In this document: piece by piece, positions 51,838 through 64,000 of the stretch
Position numbering within the stretch: position 1 is the first letter of the stretch
Layout: each line of letters opens with the position of its first letter
Assembly (NCBI RefSeq): GCF_003958645.1
Contig: NZ_RXLO01000012.1
Coordinates: 1 to 64,000, forward strand
Direction of reading: 5' to 3'
Length of the DNA: 64,000 nucleotides
From: Chitinophaga rhizosphaerae
Lineage (GTDB): Bacteria > Bacteroidota > Bacteroidia > Chitinophagales > Chitinophagaceae
Notes under the pieces: generated by a model
Seen by the model: only the letters and a program-made list of their open reading frames with translations
What the model was told of the DNA's origin: nothing
Database searches by the model: none
Position numbers and translations under genes: made by a program

Positions 51838-52457
51838 ACCTGTTCGTTTAGTTGTTCCCGGTAGATGCGGCGCCAGTGGAAATATCCGTTGACGGCCACG
51901 ATGAACAAAATTACGGTTAATACCGCGGTTGGCGCAAGCCCTTTATAGAGCAGCAACGGCACCGCGATAAAATTGGAGACATTCAGCATCACCCAGTTTT
52001 CGATCTTCCGCTTCGCCAGCAGCCACATCCCGCTCCAGGCCGCGGCAGACACGAGCGCATCCAGGATGGGAACCGTACTGTCGGTAAAAGTCCGCAACAC
52101 CCACCAGATGAATACCCATCCCACCACAACAATCCCCAGTGCGATCTGCCAGTCGCGGCGGCTCATCCACGAAATCCCTACCGCATTGTGCCCGTCTTTC
52201 TGCCGCGTCCAGTTATACCAGCCGTACACGCTCATGATGAAATAATACGCGTTCAGCCCGGCTTCGGCATACAAACCTACGCCGGGTTTGGCGAACAGGT
52301 AGGTGAAAAACCCCGTGCTGACGAGCCCGGTCGGGTACACCCACACACTATTGGCCCGCGAGCAAAAAACGCTCACGATCCCGAAGATCACACCGGTCGC
52401 TTCCTGCCACGACATCTGCAGAAATCCGTTTATCACCTGCTGAATAAATCCGTCCAT
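51834..52457 (-). CDS. pnuC: nicotinamide riboside transporter PnuC
   Basis: A 207-residue inner-membrane facilitator of nicotinamide riboside uptake with about seven hydrophobic helices. Family motifs are visible: a WQEATGVIFGIVSVFCSRANSVWVYPTGLV-type N-terminal region, YYFIMSVYGWYNW (the conserved W-x-x-W substrate site) and NWVMLNVSNFIAVPLLLYKGL. ATG 52455-52457 gives the family length; an open frame further upstream is antisense-like sequence over a terminator and the next gene. The downstream kinase overlaps by four bases. Confidence 0.9.
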   Translation of the reverse strand: MDGFIQQVINGFLQMSWQEATGVIFGIVSVFCSRANSVWVYPTGLVSTGFFTYLFAKPGVGLYAEAGLNAYYFIMSVYGWYNWTRQKDGHNAVGISWMSRRDWQIALGIVVVGWVFIWWVLRTFTDSTVPILDALVSAAAWSGMWLLAKRKIENWVMLNVSNFIAVPLLLYKGLAPTAVLTVILFIVAVNGYFHWRRIYREQLNEQV

Positions 52458-52467
52458 ATATAAAATA

Positions 52468-52493
52468 AAAAAGGCCGCCAAGCCGGCGGCCCT
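52468..52493 (-). terminator. terminator of the GLPGLI/PNGase F-like gene
   Basis: GGCCGCC (52473-52479) pairs with GGCGGCC (52485-52491); on the minus strand a T-run follows. It lies between the gene ending at 52508 and pnuC, so pnuC needs its own promoter or read-through. Confidence 0.8.
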
Positions 52494-52507
52494 TGCTGTA
52501 AAATTAG

Positions 52508-54175
52508 TTATTCCTGATCGCCGATCAATACGCCGGACACATTCCAGAAACTGAAACTTCCGCCTTCGGGCTTGCCCAGCGGGATCGCTACCTGGATGGT
52601 ATGCTTGCCGGGCGTGAGCTGCGGCAGCGGAATATCCGTTGGCAGTGTCAGCGTTCCGGGGCACCAATTGCTGCGGCTCAGATCGGAAGAGGAAAGCCCG
52701 TTCCCGAAATTCCCCGAAGCCGGGTTGAGCAGGCGGTAAGTGGCGCAATCTTCTCTCCAGGGGATGAAATGGTACGCACGCTGGCCGTCCACATAAATCT
52801 CGTTGAGCTTGGGGTTGAACTCGTCGCCGCCGCCCCAGCCGCCATGGCCGGTGGTGATGTAGCGCAGCTTGAGGTTTTTCACGCCTTGCGGAACGTTCAC
52901 CGTCACCGTCAGCGAATCCTGGTCGAAGAGGGTCGCGTATTCCTGTCCCGCCATTTCCATGACGTTGGTGGAATTGAAGACCGGCTGCACCCATTTCTTC
53001 GGCTCGGGCTTTCCTTCACCGTCGTGCCCGGGATAATATTTGAACGTAAGACTGGCTTTATGTCCGCCTTTATCGTAATTCCCGATGTAGATACCGATAT
53101 ACACATCTCCCTGCAGGCGGGGCGCCAGGTCGGAGATGTCCTGTTTGAAAACGGCGGAATCCGCCCAGGGGTACCCTTCGATCTGTACCTGTTTATTGAA
53201 ATGACGGACCCCGAACGGCGTGAAGAAGCGCATCACTTCCAGCGGCGCCGTGTAGTCTTCCGTGGAAACGTAGCCCTGGTAAGCTTTTCCGTTCCGCCCT
53301 TTGAAAGCGGGCAGCACGTTCGCCCCTTTTTCCAACCCTTCGAGGAAACTGCGGGCCTTGTCTGTCGGCACCACGAACACGGAACCCGTACGGTCGTACG
53401 CATCTCCGTTCGAATATTGCACCAGTTCGGCGAAGAGCCGCTGGCCAGATTTCACTTCGGGAAGATTTACTTTTTTCAGCACCACGGTCCCGCCGGCGAA
53501 ATGATAGGTAGCATTGAGCGGATAGCCTTGCGGGTTATCGATTTTGTTGCCCCAGCTGATCTGCTCGCTCTGGAAGATGGGAACGGTAGCATACCGGCTG
53601 TCGATCACCTGGCGCTGGTACGCGGGCTCGGACACGAGCTTCCCCCAGGATGCGGGCCATTTCAGCTCGTCATTCGTCACTTTTCTATATTCGATCTTTT
53701 TGGCGAAAGTTTCGCTGTTGCCGTTGCGGACGATTTTGAGAATGAGGCCCAGCCCCGGCGCGATGGAGATCTGCGGCGATCCTTTGATGGCCAGTGCGTC
53801 GGTGTACCAGATCTCGATGGTGTTGGACCGGATGATGGCTTTGGCCTTTTTACAGGGGATGCCGGCTACCGTGTCTAGTCCCGGGAGGAGCTCGGGTTTG
53901 ATGTATTCGCCGAAGGGTTTCTTCAGGGTGAAAGTCCCGTTTTTGGACTGGAGCAGCTGGAAGGTGGCTTTGTCTGCATAGCTGAGGAACTGCCGTTCCG
54001 TTTGTCTGCCAGCAGTCCCGACGGCAACGCGTTTCCCCTGGACCAGGAGGGTTTGTTCGCCGCGGGATTCTTTCCCGTTATTGCGGAAGCCGTAGGTGAC
54101 CACAGCCTCGGTCTGTTGCGCGGATACGGTGGCCGAAGTCAGCACCATCGCGCATCCGAATAGAATTCCTTTCAT
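52508..54175 (-). CDS. GLPGLI-like domain fused to PNGase F-like domains
   Basis: A 555-residue secreted protein (signal peptide KGILFGCAMVLTSATVSA). Residues about 20-170 resemble the GLPGLI family (EYIKPELLPGLDTVAGIPCKKA, IEIWYTDALAIKGSPQIS, PGLGLILKIVRNG). The C-terminal half resembles the two jelly-roll domains of peptide-N-glycosidase F, including GHGGWGGGDEF and SSSDLSRSNWCPGT with Cys in similar places. PNGase F removes whole N-glycans from Asn. Whether catalytic Asp/Glu are kept cannot be settled by eye. A -7 element TAGCTTTG lies at 54201-54208 (minus). Monocistronic. Confidence 0.72.
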   Translation of the reverse strand: MKGILFGCAMVLTSATVSAQQTEAVVTYGFRNNGKESRGEQTLLVQGKRVAVGTAGRQTERQFLSYADKATFQLLQSKNGTFTLKKPFGEYIKPELLPGLDTVAGIPCKKAKAIIRSNTIEIWYTDALAIKGSPQISIAPGLGLILKIVRNGNSETFAKKIEYRKVTNDELKWPASWGKLVSEPAYQRQVIDSRYATVPIFQSEQISWGNKIDNPQGYPLNATYHFAGGTVVLKKVNLPEVKSGQRLFAELVQYSNGDAYDRTGSVFVVPTDKARSFLEGLEKGANVLPAFKGRNGKAYQGYVSTEDYTAPLEVMRFFTPFGVRHFNKQVQIEGYPWADSAVFKQDISDLAPRLQGDVYIGIYIGNYDKGGHKASLTFKYYPGHDGEGKPEPKKWVQPVFNSTNVMEMAGQEYATLFDQDSLTVTVNVPQGVKNLKLRYITTGHGGWGGGDEFNPKLNEIYVDGQRAYHFIPWREDCATYRLLNPASGNFGNGLSSSDLSRSNWCPGTLTLPTDIPLPQLTPGKHTIQVAIPLGKPEGGSFSFWNVSGVLIGDQE

Positions 54176-54200
54176 CGTTCACTGTTTTGTTGCAAAGCAC

Positions 54201-54208
54201 CAAAGCTA
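54201..54208 (-). promoter_or_regulatory. -7 element of the GLPGLI/PNGase F-like gene
   Basis: Minus-strand TAGCTTTG, a full TAnnTTTG match, 26 bases before the ATG at 54175. Confidence 0.45.
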
Positions 54209-54218
54209 CATAACAAAA

Positions 54219-54250
54219 CGAAAAAAGCGCAGTTATGAAAACTGCGCTTT
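54219..54250 (-). terminator. terminator of the Nfu gene
   Basis: Eleven-base stem AAAGCGCAGTT/AACTGCGCTTT (54224-54234 with 54240-54250), T-run on the minus strand. Confidence 0.87.
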
Positions 54251-54276
54251 AACACTATCATTCTTTCAACTATGGC

Positions 54277-54858
54277 TTATTCGGATTCGGCCACCACTTC
54301 CTTCACTTCGGGGATCATGCGTTTCATGATGCCTTCGATGCCGGATTTGAGGGTGATCATGGACGACGGGCAGCCGGAGCAGGAACCCTGCAGGATCACG
54401 GTAACCACACCGTCTTCGTAATTTTTGAACTGGATGGCGCCACCGTCCATTTCCACGGCGGGCTTCACGGCGTTTTCCAGGAGGTCTTTGATACGGGTTA
54501 CCACATCGCTGTCGTCTCCGCTCATCACGGGGGCCGCCTTGATCTCGTCTTCATTGATCACCGCACGGTTATCTTCCAGGTATTCCTTGAGGAACTGGCG
54601 GATGGTGGGGATCACGTCTGCCCAATCGGTATCGTTGGTTTTGGACAGCGTCACGAAATTGCTGGCGATGAATACGCCGCGGATGAAGGGGAAAGTGAAA
54701 AGCTCGGCTGCGAGCGGGCTCGGGCCGGTGCTGGCCGCATCGGGAAAATCGATGGATTTATTCGGATACAGGAGCTTGTTCGCCACAAACTTCATCGTTT
54801 CCGGATTCGGCGTCATTTCCGTATAGATACTGATGATGGGATTTCCTGTTTTGATCAT
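54277..54858 (-). CDS. Nfu-type iron-sulfur cluster scaffold
   Basis: A 193-residue Fe-S carrier. An N-terminal Nfu_N domain (YTEMTPNPETMKFVANKLL, FPFIRGVFIASNFVTLSK) is followed by a C-terminal NifU-like domain with PAVEMDGGAIQF and the cluster-binding CSGC in GSCSGCPSSMITLKSGIE. It delivers 4Fe-4S clusters to target enzymes; GltBD in this window is a possible client. A -7 element TAATTTTG lies at 54882-54889 (minus), and the gene is divergent from mgsA. Confidence 0.93.
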   Translation of the reverse strand: MIKTGNPIISIYTEMTPNPETMKFVANKLLYPNKSIDFPDAASTGPSPLAAELFTFPFIRGVFIASNFVTLSKTNDTDWADVIPTIRQFLKEYLEDNRAVINEDEIKAAPVMSGDDSDVVTRIKDLLENAVKPAVEMDGGAIQFKNYEDGVVTVILQGSCSGCPSSMITLKSGIEGIMKRMIPEVKEVVAESE

Positions 54859-54881
54859 TATTAGTCCAATTTTATCTCCGC

Positions 54882-54889
54882 CAAAATTA
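54882..54889 (-). promoter_or_regulatory. -7 element of the Nfu gene
   Basis: Minus-strand TAATTTTG, a full TAnnTTTG match, 24 bases before the ATG at 54858. Confidence 0.45.
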
Positions 54890-54918
54890 ACAAAATTTGA
54901 CGAGAATGCCGGCCCTAA

Positions 54919-54949
54919 CTTGGAGTCTCCGGAAACAGGTATATTTTTG
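54919..54949 (+). promoter_or_regulatory. promoter of mgsA
   Basis: CTTG (54919-54922), exactly 19 bases, TATTTTTG (54942-54949). The element ends four bases before the ATG at 54954, so the mRNA should be leaderless. Confidence 0.6.
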
Positions 54950-54953
54950 CAAT

Positions 54954-55406
54954 ATGTTACAGACTAAAACCCTGCATGCCCGCAAGCGGATCGCATTGAT
55001 CGCACACGATCACAAAAAGGCGGAACTGCTGGAATGGGCCACGTACAACAAAACGGTGCTCGTGCGCCACGAGCTGTACGCCACCGGCACCACCGGCAAG
55101 CTCATCGAAGAAGCGCTCGACGTTTCCGTACGCAAGCTCCTCAGCGGCCCGCTGGGCGGCGATCAGCAGATTGGCGCGGCCGTTGCCGAAGGGCGGATAG
55201 ACGTGATCATCTTTTTCTGGGACCCCATGGAGGCCCTGCCCCACGACCCGGACATCAAAGCCCTGCTGCGGCTGGGCGTGGTTTGGAACATCCCCATGGC
55301 TTCCAACCGGGCTTCGGCGGATTTCCTTATGACTTCCCCCCTCATGCACCAGGAATACAACGCCATCCTCCCGGATTACAGCCAGTACCTCGGCCGGAAA
55401 GTGTAA
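54954..55406 (+). CDS. mgsA: methylglyoxal synthase
   Basis: Turns dihydroxyacetone phosphate into methylglyoxal and phosphate, a bypass that relieves sugar-phosphate overload. It has 150 residues. The phosphate-binding and catalytic elements are present: KRIALIAHDHKKAELLEWA, YATGTTGKLIEE and LSGPLGGDQQIGA with the catalytic Asp, plus FFWDPMEALPHDPDIKALLR. ATG 54954 sits right after a near-perfect promoter; the frame extends back to 54897 but only within promoter DNA. Monocistronic. Confidence 0.93.
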   Translation: MLQTKTLHARKRIALIAHDHKKAELLEWATYNKTVLVRHELYATGTTGKLIEEALDVSVRKLLSGPLGGDQQIGAAVAEGRIDVIIFFWDPMEALPHDPDIKALLRLGVVWNIPMASNRASADFLMTSPLMHQEYNAILPDYSQYLGRKV

Positions 55407-55507
55407 AATCCGCCGCTGGCTTCATTTTTATGGAAAATTCCACCCAGCCGTTCCTGTTATTCCAGAACAAACGGGCATCCTGTCCCATCCACATAATCGC
55501 TTGAAAA

Positions 55508-56548
55508 TCACCGGTGATCGGTGTCGTAATGGCGTTTGAGCGCATCGTCCCCAAAGTCGTTTTTCAGTTCCCGGAACACCGAATGCACGTGGTTCGCGTT
55601 GTTTTGCGTGTTGTCGTACTCGATGAGGAACGTTGGCCCCTGGATGCGGTAATAATGCCCCTGGCCCCAGCTGGTGGCGCCCGCCCAGGCGAAACGGATA
55701 CTGTCCAGCCCCGCCGTTTCGATCTCTTTCCACAAAATATCCTTCATCAGCCGCGTGTACCGGCCAATATATTCGTCGATCAGCGTGCGTAACTGCCGCT
55801 GCTGCGCGGGTTGCAGCGAGGCCCAACCGATACCCGGCGGATCGAGCTGCCAGGCGCGGCGCTTGTTGCCGGTAATGATGTCTGATGGCGCCTTTTCCGC
55901 AATCAGGGCGATTTTGCGCTGTTGTTCGTTCAGCCCGTTGACGAGCGAGAACGCCAGGTCGGTTTCCCCTTTCAGCAGCTGGTGGCCTTTATGCGGACCG
56001 GCTGCCACCCACGCGGGATTGGCCCCGAGGAACCCCGGGCCGGCAGACAGCACATGATTATTAAGGATGGTAAAATTGAGGGACACGTGATGCCCCTCCA
56101 TGCGCAGGCCCCAGGGCTTGCCGGCGAAAGGGCTTCCGAACACGGCGAAGTAGAAATTCCCCGTATCGCGGTAAGTATCGTTAATGGCGCGGCCTTCCAC
56201 TTCGCGGAGGATAGCTTCCAGCTCCACCACGCCTTTCGCTTTGCGGGCGCCGTCTTTGCTCAGGCAAAGGTTCACCAGCGCAAAAGCTTTCTCCTGCTGG
56301 GTTTGCGTCATGTCTTTCAGGCGCAGGCCGAAACGGTCTTTCGGCACGAAATGCCAATCGGTCCGCTGTTCCCCCTCGAACGGAGCGGTCATCTTCGCCA
56401 ATTTTTCCTTCCCCAGGTCGAAAAACAAATCCTGCGCCGCCTGCTCCAACGTTCGCTCGGCGGCTTTGGCCGGAAGTTTGGACTGTGGGTATGCTTTCCC
56501 GCAAATACTGCTGAGAAATAAACATATGGGAAGGATGAGCGTTTTCAT
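55508..56548 (-). CDS. DUF3500 family secreted protein
   Basis: A 346-residue protein with a signal peptide (KTLILPICLFLSSICGKAYP). Conserved DUF3500 segments are FYFAVFGSPFAGKPWGLRMEGHHVSLNFTI near 125, GPHKGHQLLKGETDLAFSLVNGL near 180 and FAWAGATSWGQGHYYRIQGPTFLIEYDNTQNNANHVHSVFRE near the C-terminus. The conserved His and Glu residues suggest a metal- or ligand-binding role, but no reaction is established. Predicted periplasmic or secreted. Divergent from the glycosyl-hydrolase gene, sharing about 100 bases of promoter DNA. Confidence 0.85.
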   Translation of the reverse strand: MKTLILPICLFLSSICGKAYPQSKLPAKAAERTLEQAAQDLFFDLGKEKLAKMTAPFEGEQRTDWHFVPKDRFGLRLKDMTQTQQEKAFALVNLCLSKDGARKAKGVVELEAILREVEGRAINDTYRDTGNFYFAVFGSPFAGKPWGLRMEGHHVSLNFTILNNHVLSAGPGFLGANPAWVAAGPHKGHQLLKGETDLAFSLVNGLNEQQRKIALIAEKAPSDIITGNKRRAWQLDPPGIGWASLQPAQQRQLRTLIDEYIGRYTRLMKDILWKEIETAGLDSIRFAWAGATSWGQGHYYRIQGPTFLIEYDNTQNNANHVHSVFRELKNDFGDDALKRHYDTDHR

Positions 56549-56588
56549 GGGCGTGGATTCTATTTACAAAATACAAATCCTGTCCGCA

Positions 56589-56620
56589 TTTGGCATTTGA
56601 CCTTCGGAACTTTATTTTCG
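56589..56620 (+). promoter_or_regulatory. promoter of the family-10-like hydrolase gene
   Basis: TTTG (56589-56592), 20 bases, TATTTTCG (56613-56620), near consensus, 27 bases before the ATG at 56647. Confidence 0.5.
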
Positions 56621-56646
56621 CAGTTTACGGTAAACCGAAACAGGAA

Positions 56647-58188
56647 ATGGTGAAGCACTTATTGACCGGACTACTACTGTGCGGCAGCTTTCTGCATCCC
56701 GCAAAGGCGCAGCAGCCCCCCAAACGGGAGTTCAGGGCGGTATGGATATCAACGATAGCAAACATCGATTGGCCTTCCCGTAAAGGGTTGACGCCCGATC
56801 AGCAACGCGCTGAATTTATCGGGCTGCTGGATTTTCACCAGCGGAACGGGATGAACGCCATCATCCTCCAGGTGCGGCCTGCTGCGGATGCGTTCTATCC
56901 TTCCCCATATGAACCCTGGAGCGAATACCTCACCGGAAAACAGGGCCAACCACCCATCCCGTACTACGATCCGCTGGAATTCATGATCACGGAAACGCAT
57001 AAACGCGGCATGGAATTCCATGCCTGGTTCAACCCCTATCGCGCCGTAGCCAACATCCGCGGCAGCAGCATCGCCGCCAATCATATCACCCGCACCCGGC
57101 CACAATGGTTCGTGACGTACGGCGACAAAAAATATTTCGACCCGGGCATCCCGGAGGTCCGCTCCTACGTGACCGAGCTCATCCGTGATGTGGTAAAGCG
57201 CTACGACATAGATGCCGTTCATTTCGACGATTATTTCTACCCTTACCGCATTCCCGGGAAAGATTTCCCGGACATCGGTTCCTGGCGGCTGTACGGCAAA
57301 GGCATGGGGCTCGATGAATGGCGGCGCCACAATGTAGATACCATCATCCAGATGCTCAGCGGTGTTATCAAGGCAACCAAGCCCTGGGTGAAGTTCGGGA
57401 TCAGTCCGTTCGGCGTTTGGCGCAACCAGGAGAAGGATTTCTCCGGTTCCCCCACCCGCGCGGGCGTCACCAACTACGACGATCTGTATGCCGACGTCAT
57501 CAAATGGCAACGCCTCGGCTGGATCGATTACCTCACGCCGCAGCTGTACTGGGAGTTCGGGCACCGGCTGGTGGCGTATGACGTGCTGGTAGACTGGTGG
57601 TCGAAGCATGCCTACGGCCGGCACATGTACATCGGCCACGGGGCTTACCGTTTGGGAAGCAGCGCCGCCTGGCGGAACCCGCGGGAGCTTCCCAACCAGA
57701 TCGCCGCTACGCGGGCTTACGGCAATATCCAGGGGAGCGTGTTTTTCAGCAGCCGCTCGTTCGACGGTAACCCGTTCGGTATCAACGATTCCCTGCGCAA
57801 TCATTTATATAAATACCCGGCATTGGTGCCCACGATGCCCTGGATAGACGATAAAGCGCCGCTGGCGCCATATTTCACGGACGCTTTCGAGAAAGACGGC
57901 GGGCTGGAGATCCGTTGGGCGGACGATGATACATCCCACCAGACCCATCAATATGTATTATACCGTTTTGAGGAGGGGCAGGTGATCAATGTGAGCGATC
58001 CGACGAAGATCATCGCGATGGTCCCGCAGATGCCGGACCCGGTGTTCATGGACCGCCAATATATTAAAGGCCGCTCCTATATTTATATCGTTACCGCATT
58101 GGACCGTATGCACAACGAGAGCATGATCAGTGATCCGATGCGGGTGGAGATGGTGAATGGGTCGGTGAAATTCGAATTTGCACCCTGA
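56647..58188 (+). CDS. GHL10/family 10 glycosylhydrolase-like protein
   Basis: About 513 residues with a signal peptide (KHLLTGLLLCGSFLHPAKA). The TIM-barrel GHL10 (DUF187) signature is REFRAVWISTIANIDWPS near the mature N-terminus, followed by MNAIILQVRPAADAFY, GMEFHAWFNPYR and DAVHFDDYFYPY with acidic residues at barrel ends. The C-terminal ~90 residues form a fibronectin-like strand-rich domain (HQYVLYRFEEGQ, YIYIVTALDRMHNES). Relatives act on peptidoglycan-like or other glycans. ATG 56647 follows a promoter. Ends before a terminator. Confidence 0.85.
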   Translation: MVKHLLTGLLLCGSFLHPAKAQQPPKREFRAVWISTIANIDWPSRKGLTPDQQRAEFIGLLDFHQRNGMNAIILQVRPAADAFYPSPYEPWSEYLTGKQGQPPIPYYDPLEFMITETHKRGMEFHAWFNPYRAVANIRGSSIAANHITRTRPQWFVTYGDKKYFDPGIPEVRSYVTELIRDVVKRYDIDAVHFDDYFYPYRIPGKDFPDIGSWRLYGKGMGLDEWRRHNVDTIIQMLSGVIKATKPWVKFGISPFGVWRNQEKDFSGSPTRAGVTNYDDLYADVIKWQRLGWIDYLTPQLYWEFGHRLVAYDVLVDWWSKHAYGRHMYIGHGAYRLGSSAAWRNPRELPNQIAATRAYGNIQGSVFFSSRSFDGNPFGINDSLRNHLYKYPALVPTMPWIDDKAPLAPYFTDAFEKDGGLEIRWADDDTSHQTHQYVLYRFEEGQVINVSDPTKIIAMVPQMPDPVFMDRQYIKGRSYIYIVTALDRMHNESMISDPMRVEMVNGSVKFEFAP

Positions 58189-58216
58189 AAATGATAGTTT
58201 TTTCACATTTTATTCA

Positions 58217-58242
58217 CGGCCGGGAAAATTCCCGGCCTTTTT
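58217..58242 (+). terminator. terminator of the family-10-like hydrolase gene
   Basis: Nine-base stem GGCCGGGAA/TTCCCGGCC (58217-58225 with 58228-58236) followed by six T. Confidence 0.85.
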
Positions 58243-58372
58243 TATACCCCATCGGGCCCTCACCCGGGGTTCAATTTTTATGTTTTTCAAATGAAGCGGC
58301 GGCCGATTTTGAATTTTTCTAAATTTTGGCGGTTTAATCAAACTTTCTGTAAAATAAACCGCATTCTATTAG

Positions 58373-58380
58373 TATCTTTA
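58373..58380 (+). promoter_or_regulatory. -7-like element of gltBD
   Basis: TATCTTTA, one base off TAnnTTTG, about 98 bases before the gltB ATG in AT-rich DNA. The rest of the 58243-58478 stretch shows no gene. Confidence 0.35.
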
Positions 58381-58478
58381 AACCGTTCCCAAAGCAAAAT
58401 ACGGTACCTGAGCCTGGGCTTTGTTGCCTGTGGGCGTAGTGTATCTGATAAGGATAAAAAGGAAAATTTTAACAGCCA

Positions 58479-63008
<4,530 letters not shown>

Positions 63009-63044
63009 CTAACTAATTATCTAAGCGACCAAGCAGAGACAGAT

Positions 63045-64000
63045 ATGGGTAAACCAACAGGATTTCTGGAATTTACAAGGGAACTGCCCGGAAAGGCAGA
63101 CGTGAAATCCCGCGTGAAACATTATAACGAATTCGTAGAGCGATTCCCCGAGAACAAGCTCAACGAGCAGGCCGCCCGCTGCATGAACTGCGGCGTGCCC
63201 TTCTGCCACAGCGGATGCCCTCTCGGCAACATCATCCCCGAATTCAACGATGCGGTGTACCGCAAAGACTGGCAGGAAGCGTACGAAGTGCTCACTTCCA
63301 CCAACAACTTCCCCGAATTCACCGGCCGTATCTGTCCCGCGCCGTGCGAAAGCGCCTGCGTGCTCGGCATCAACCAGCCGCCCGTGGCCATCGAGGAAAT
63401 CGAAAAGCATATTATCGAGATCGCGTTCGATAAAGGACTGGTAAAAGCCAAAGTTCCCCGCGTGCGCACCGGCAAAAAAGTGGCCGTGATCGGCTCCGGC
63501 CCCGCAGGCCTCGCCGCCGCAGCGCAGCTCAACTACGCCGGGCACCAGGTAACCGTTTTCGAGCGGGACGATAAGCCCGGAGGCCTCCTCCGCTACGGCA
63601 TCCCCGACTTCAAACTGGAGAAATGGGTGATAGACCGCCGCGTGGCCCTTATGGAAGAAGAAGGCGTGACGTTCCAATGCAATGCGAACGTGGGGGTGAA
63701 CGTTAGTATCAATGACATCCTCCGCGAATTCAACGCAGTGGTGCTGGCCGGCGGGTCTACCATCCCCCGCGACCTCGCCATCCCGGGCCGGGAACTCAAC
63801 GGCGTACATTTCGCCATGGACTTCCTGAAACAACAGAACCAGCGGGTGGGCAAATCCAAAGTACAGGGCAACGATATCCTCGCCACCGGCAAAAACGTAG
63901 TAGTGATCGGCGGTGGAGACACCGGGTCCGACTGCGTTGGCACCTCCAACCGCCACGGCGCCAAAAGCGTCATGCAACTGGAATTAATGCCCAAACCCCC
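63045..64000 (+). CDS. gltD: glutamate synthase, small subunit (partial, cut by window end)
   Basis: The first 318 codons of the NADPH-binding subunit; the frame runs off the right edge. It starts MGKPTGFLEFTRELPGK. The N-terminal 4Fe-4S region has CMNCGVPFCHSGCPLGN and ICPAPCESACVLG. FAD binds at VIGSGPAGLAAAAQL and NADPH at VVIGGGDTGSDC near the end. It takes electrons from NADPH and passes them through Fe-S clusters to GltB. It lies 36 bases after gltB on the same strand. Confidence 0.95.
   Translation, partial: MGKPTGFLEFTRELPGKADVKSRVKHYNEFVERFPENKLNEQAARCMNCGVPFCHSGCPLGNIIPEFNDAVYRKDWQEAYEVLTSTNNFPEFTGRICPAPCESACVLGINQPPVAIEEIEKHIIEIAFDKGLVKAKVPRVRTGKKVAVIGSGPAGLAAAAQLNYAGHQVTVFERDDKPGGLLRYGIPDFKLEKWVIDRRVALMEEEGVTFQCNANVGVNVSINDILREFNAVVLAGGSTIPRDLAIPGRELNGVHFAMDFLKQQNQRVGKSKVQGNDILATGKNVVVIGGGDTGSDCVGTSNRHGAKSVMQLELMPKP

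Noticed and set aside
55407-55507. Possible small gene between mgsA and the DUF3500 gene
   Set aside because: Only out-of-frame fragments without a start, signal peptide or conservation clue.

Overview
The window is a 64 kb chromosomal segment of a Bacteroidota bacterium, most likely a member of the Chitinophagaceae close to Chitinophaga. This rests on several things seen in the sequence: promoters of the Bacteroidota type (TAnnTTTG at -7, TTTG or TTG about 19 bases upstream), almost no Shine-Dalgarno sites, and lineage-typical families (GLPGLI, DUF4836, DUF3500, S46 dipeptidyl-peptidase, Tat-exported Gfo/Idh/MocA oxidoreductases, COX15-type heme A synthase). Coding sequence is GC-rich and intergenic DNA AT-rich. 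The codon use also creates long false frames opposite real genes. No IS element, prophage, CRISPR array or tRNA was found, and most of the window is ordinary, densely packed core genome.

Layout. Bases 1-400 are the leader and two tandem promoters of an rRNA operon that runs leftward out of the window. Next come a Crp/Fnr regulator and a convergent NAD(P)H oxidoreductase with a perfect FNR-type palindrome upstream of it. Then come recA, a rnhB-rpoN-PAP2 operon, ctaA, a membrane patatin, typA, ybaB, an FAD reductase with a DUF2891 protein, a two-gene ABC exporter, a DUF4836 lipoprotein, msrB and mutL (2-23 kb). From 23 to 39 kb the theme is sugar oxidation and periplasmic metabolism: gluconokinase, a GMC dehydrogenase with its small Tat subunit, a POT transporter, two Tat-exported Gfo/Idh/MocA proteins, a formylglycine-generating-enzyme-like protein and a Tat-exported TIM-barrel isomerase. 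Three lipoproteins or secreted peptidases (META, S46, PBP4) lie among them. From 39 to 51 kb are an esterase-YitT-ureohydrolase operon, small proteins, a glycosyltransferase, polA, a C1 peptidase, a YrdC protein and mtgA. From 51 to 64 kb are an NAD-precursor salvage pair (pnuC plus NadR-like kinase), a GLPGLI/PNGase F-like fusion, an Nfu Fe-S scaffold, mgsA, DUF3500, a family-10-like glycosyl hydrolase and gltB-gltD, with gltD cut by the window end.

No wholly new system is evident. The signals most worth following are: the FNR-type operator next to a regulator with an FNR-type recognition helix; the GMC/Tat-subunit pair with a four-cysteine cluster, which resembles glycoside 3-dehydrogenases and sits among Tat-exported Gfo/Idh and isomerase proteins; a ureohydrolase that has lost exactly the ligands of one metal site; a META lipoprotein whose signal peptide is out of frame; a MutL without its regulatory zinc ligands; a 41-residue lipoprotein; and several promoters placed so close to the ATG that the mRNAs should be leaderless.
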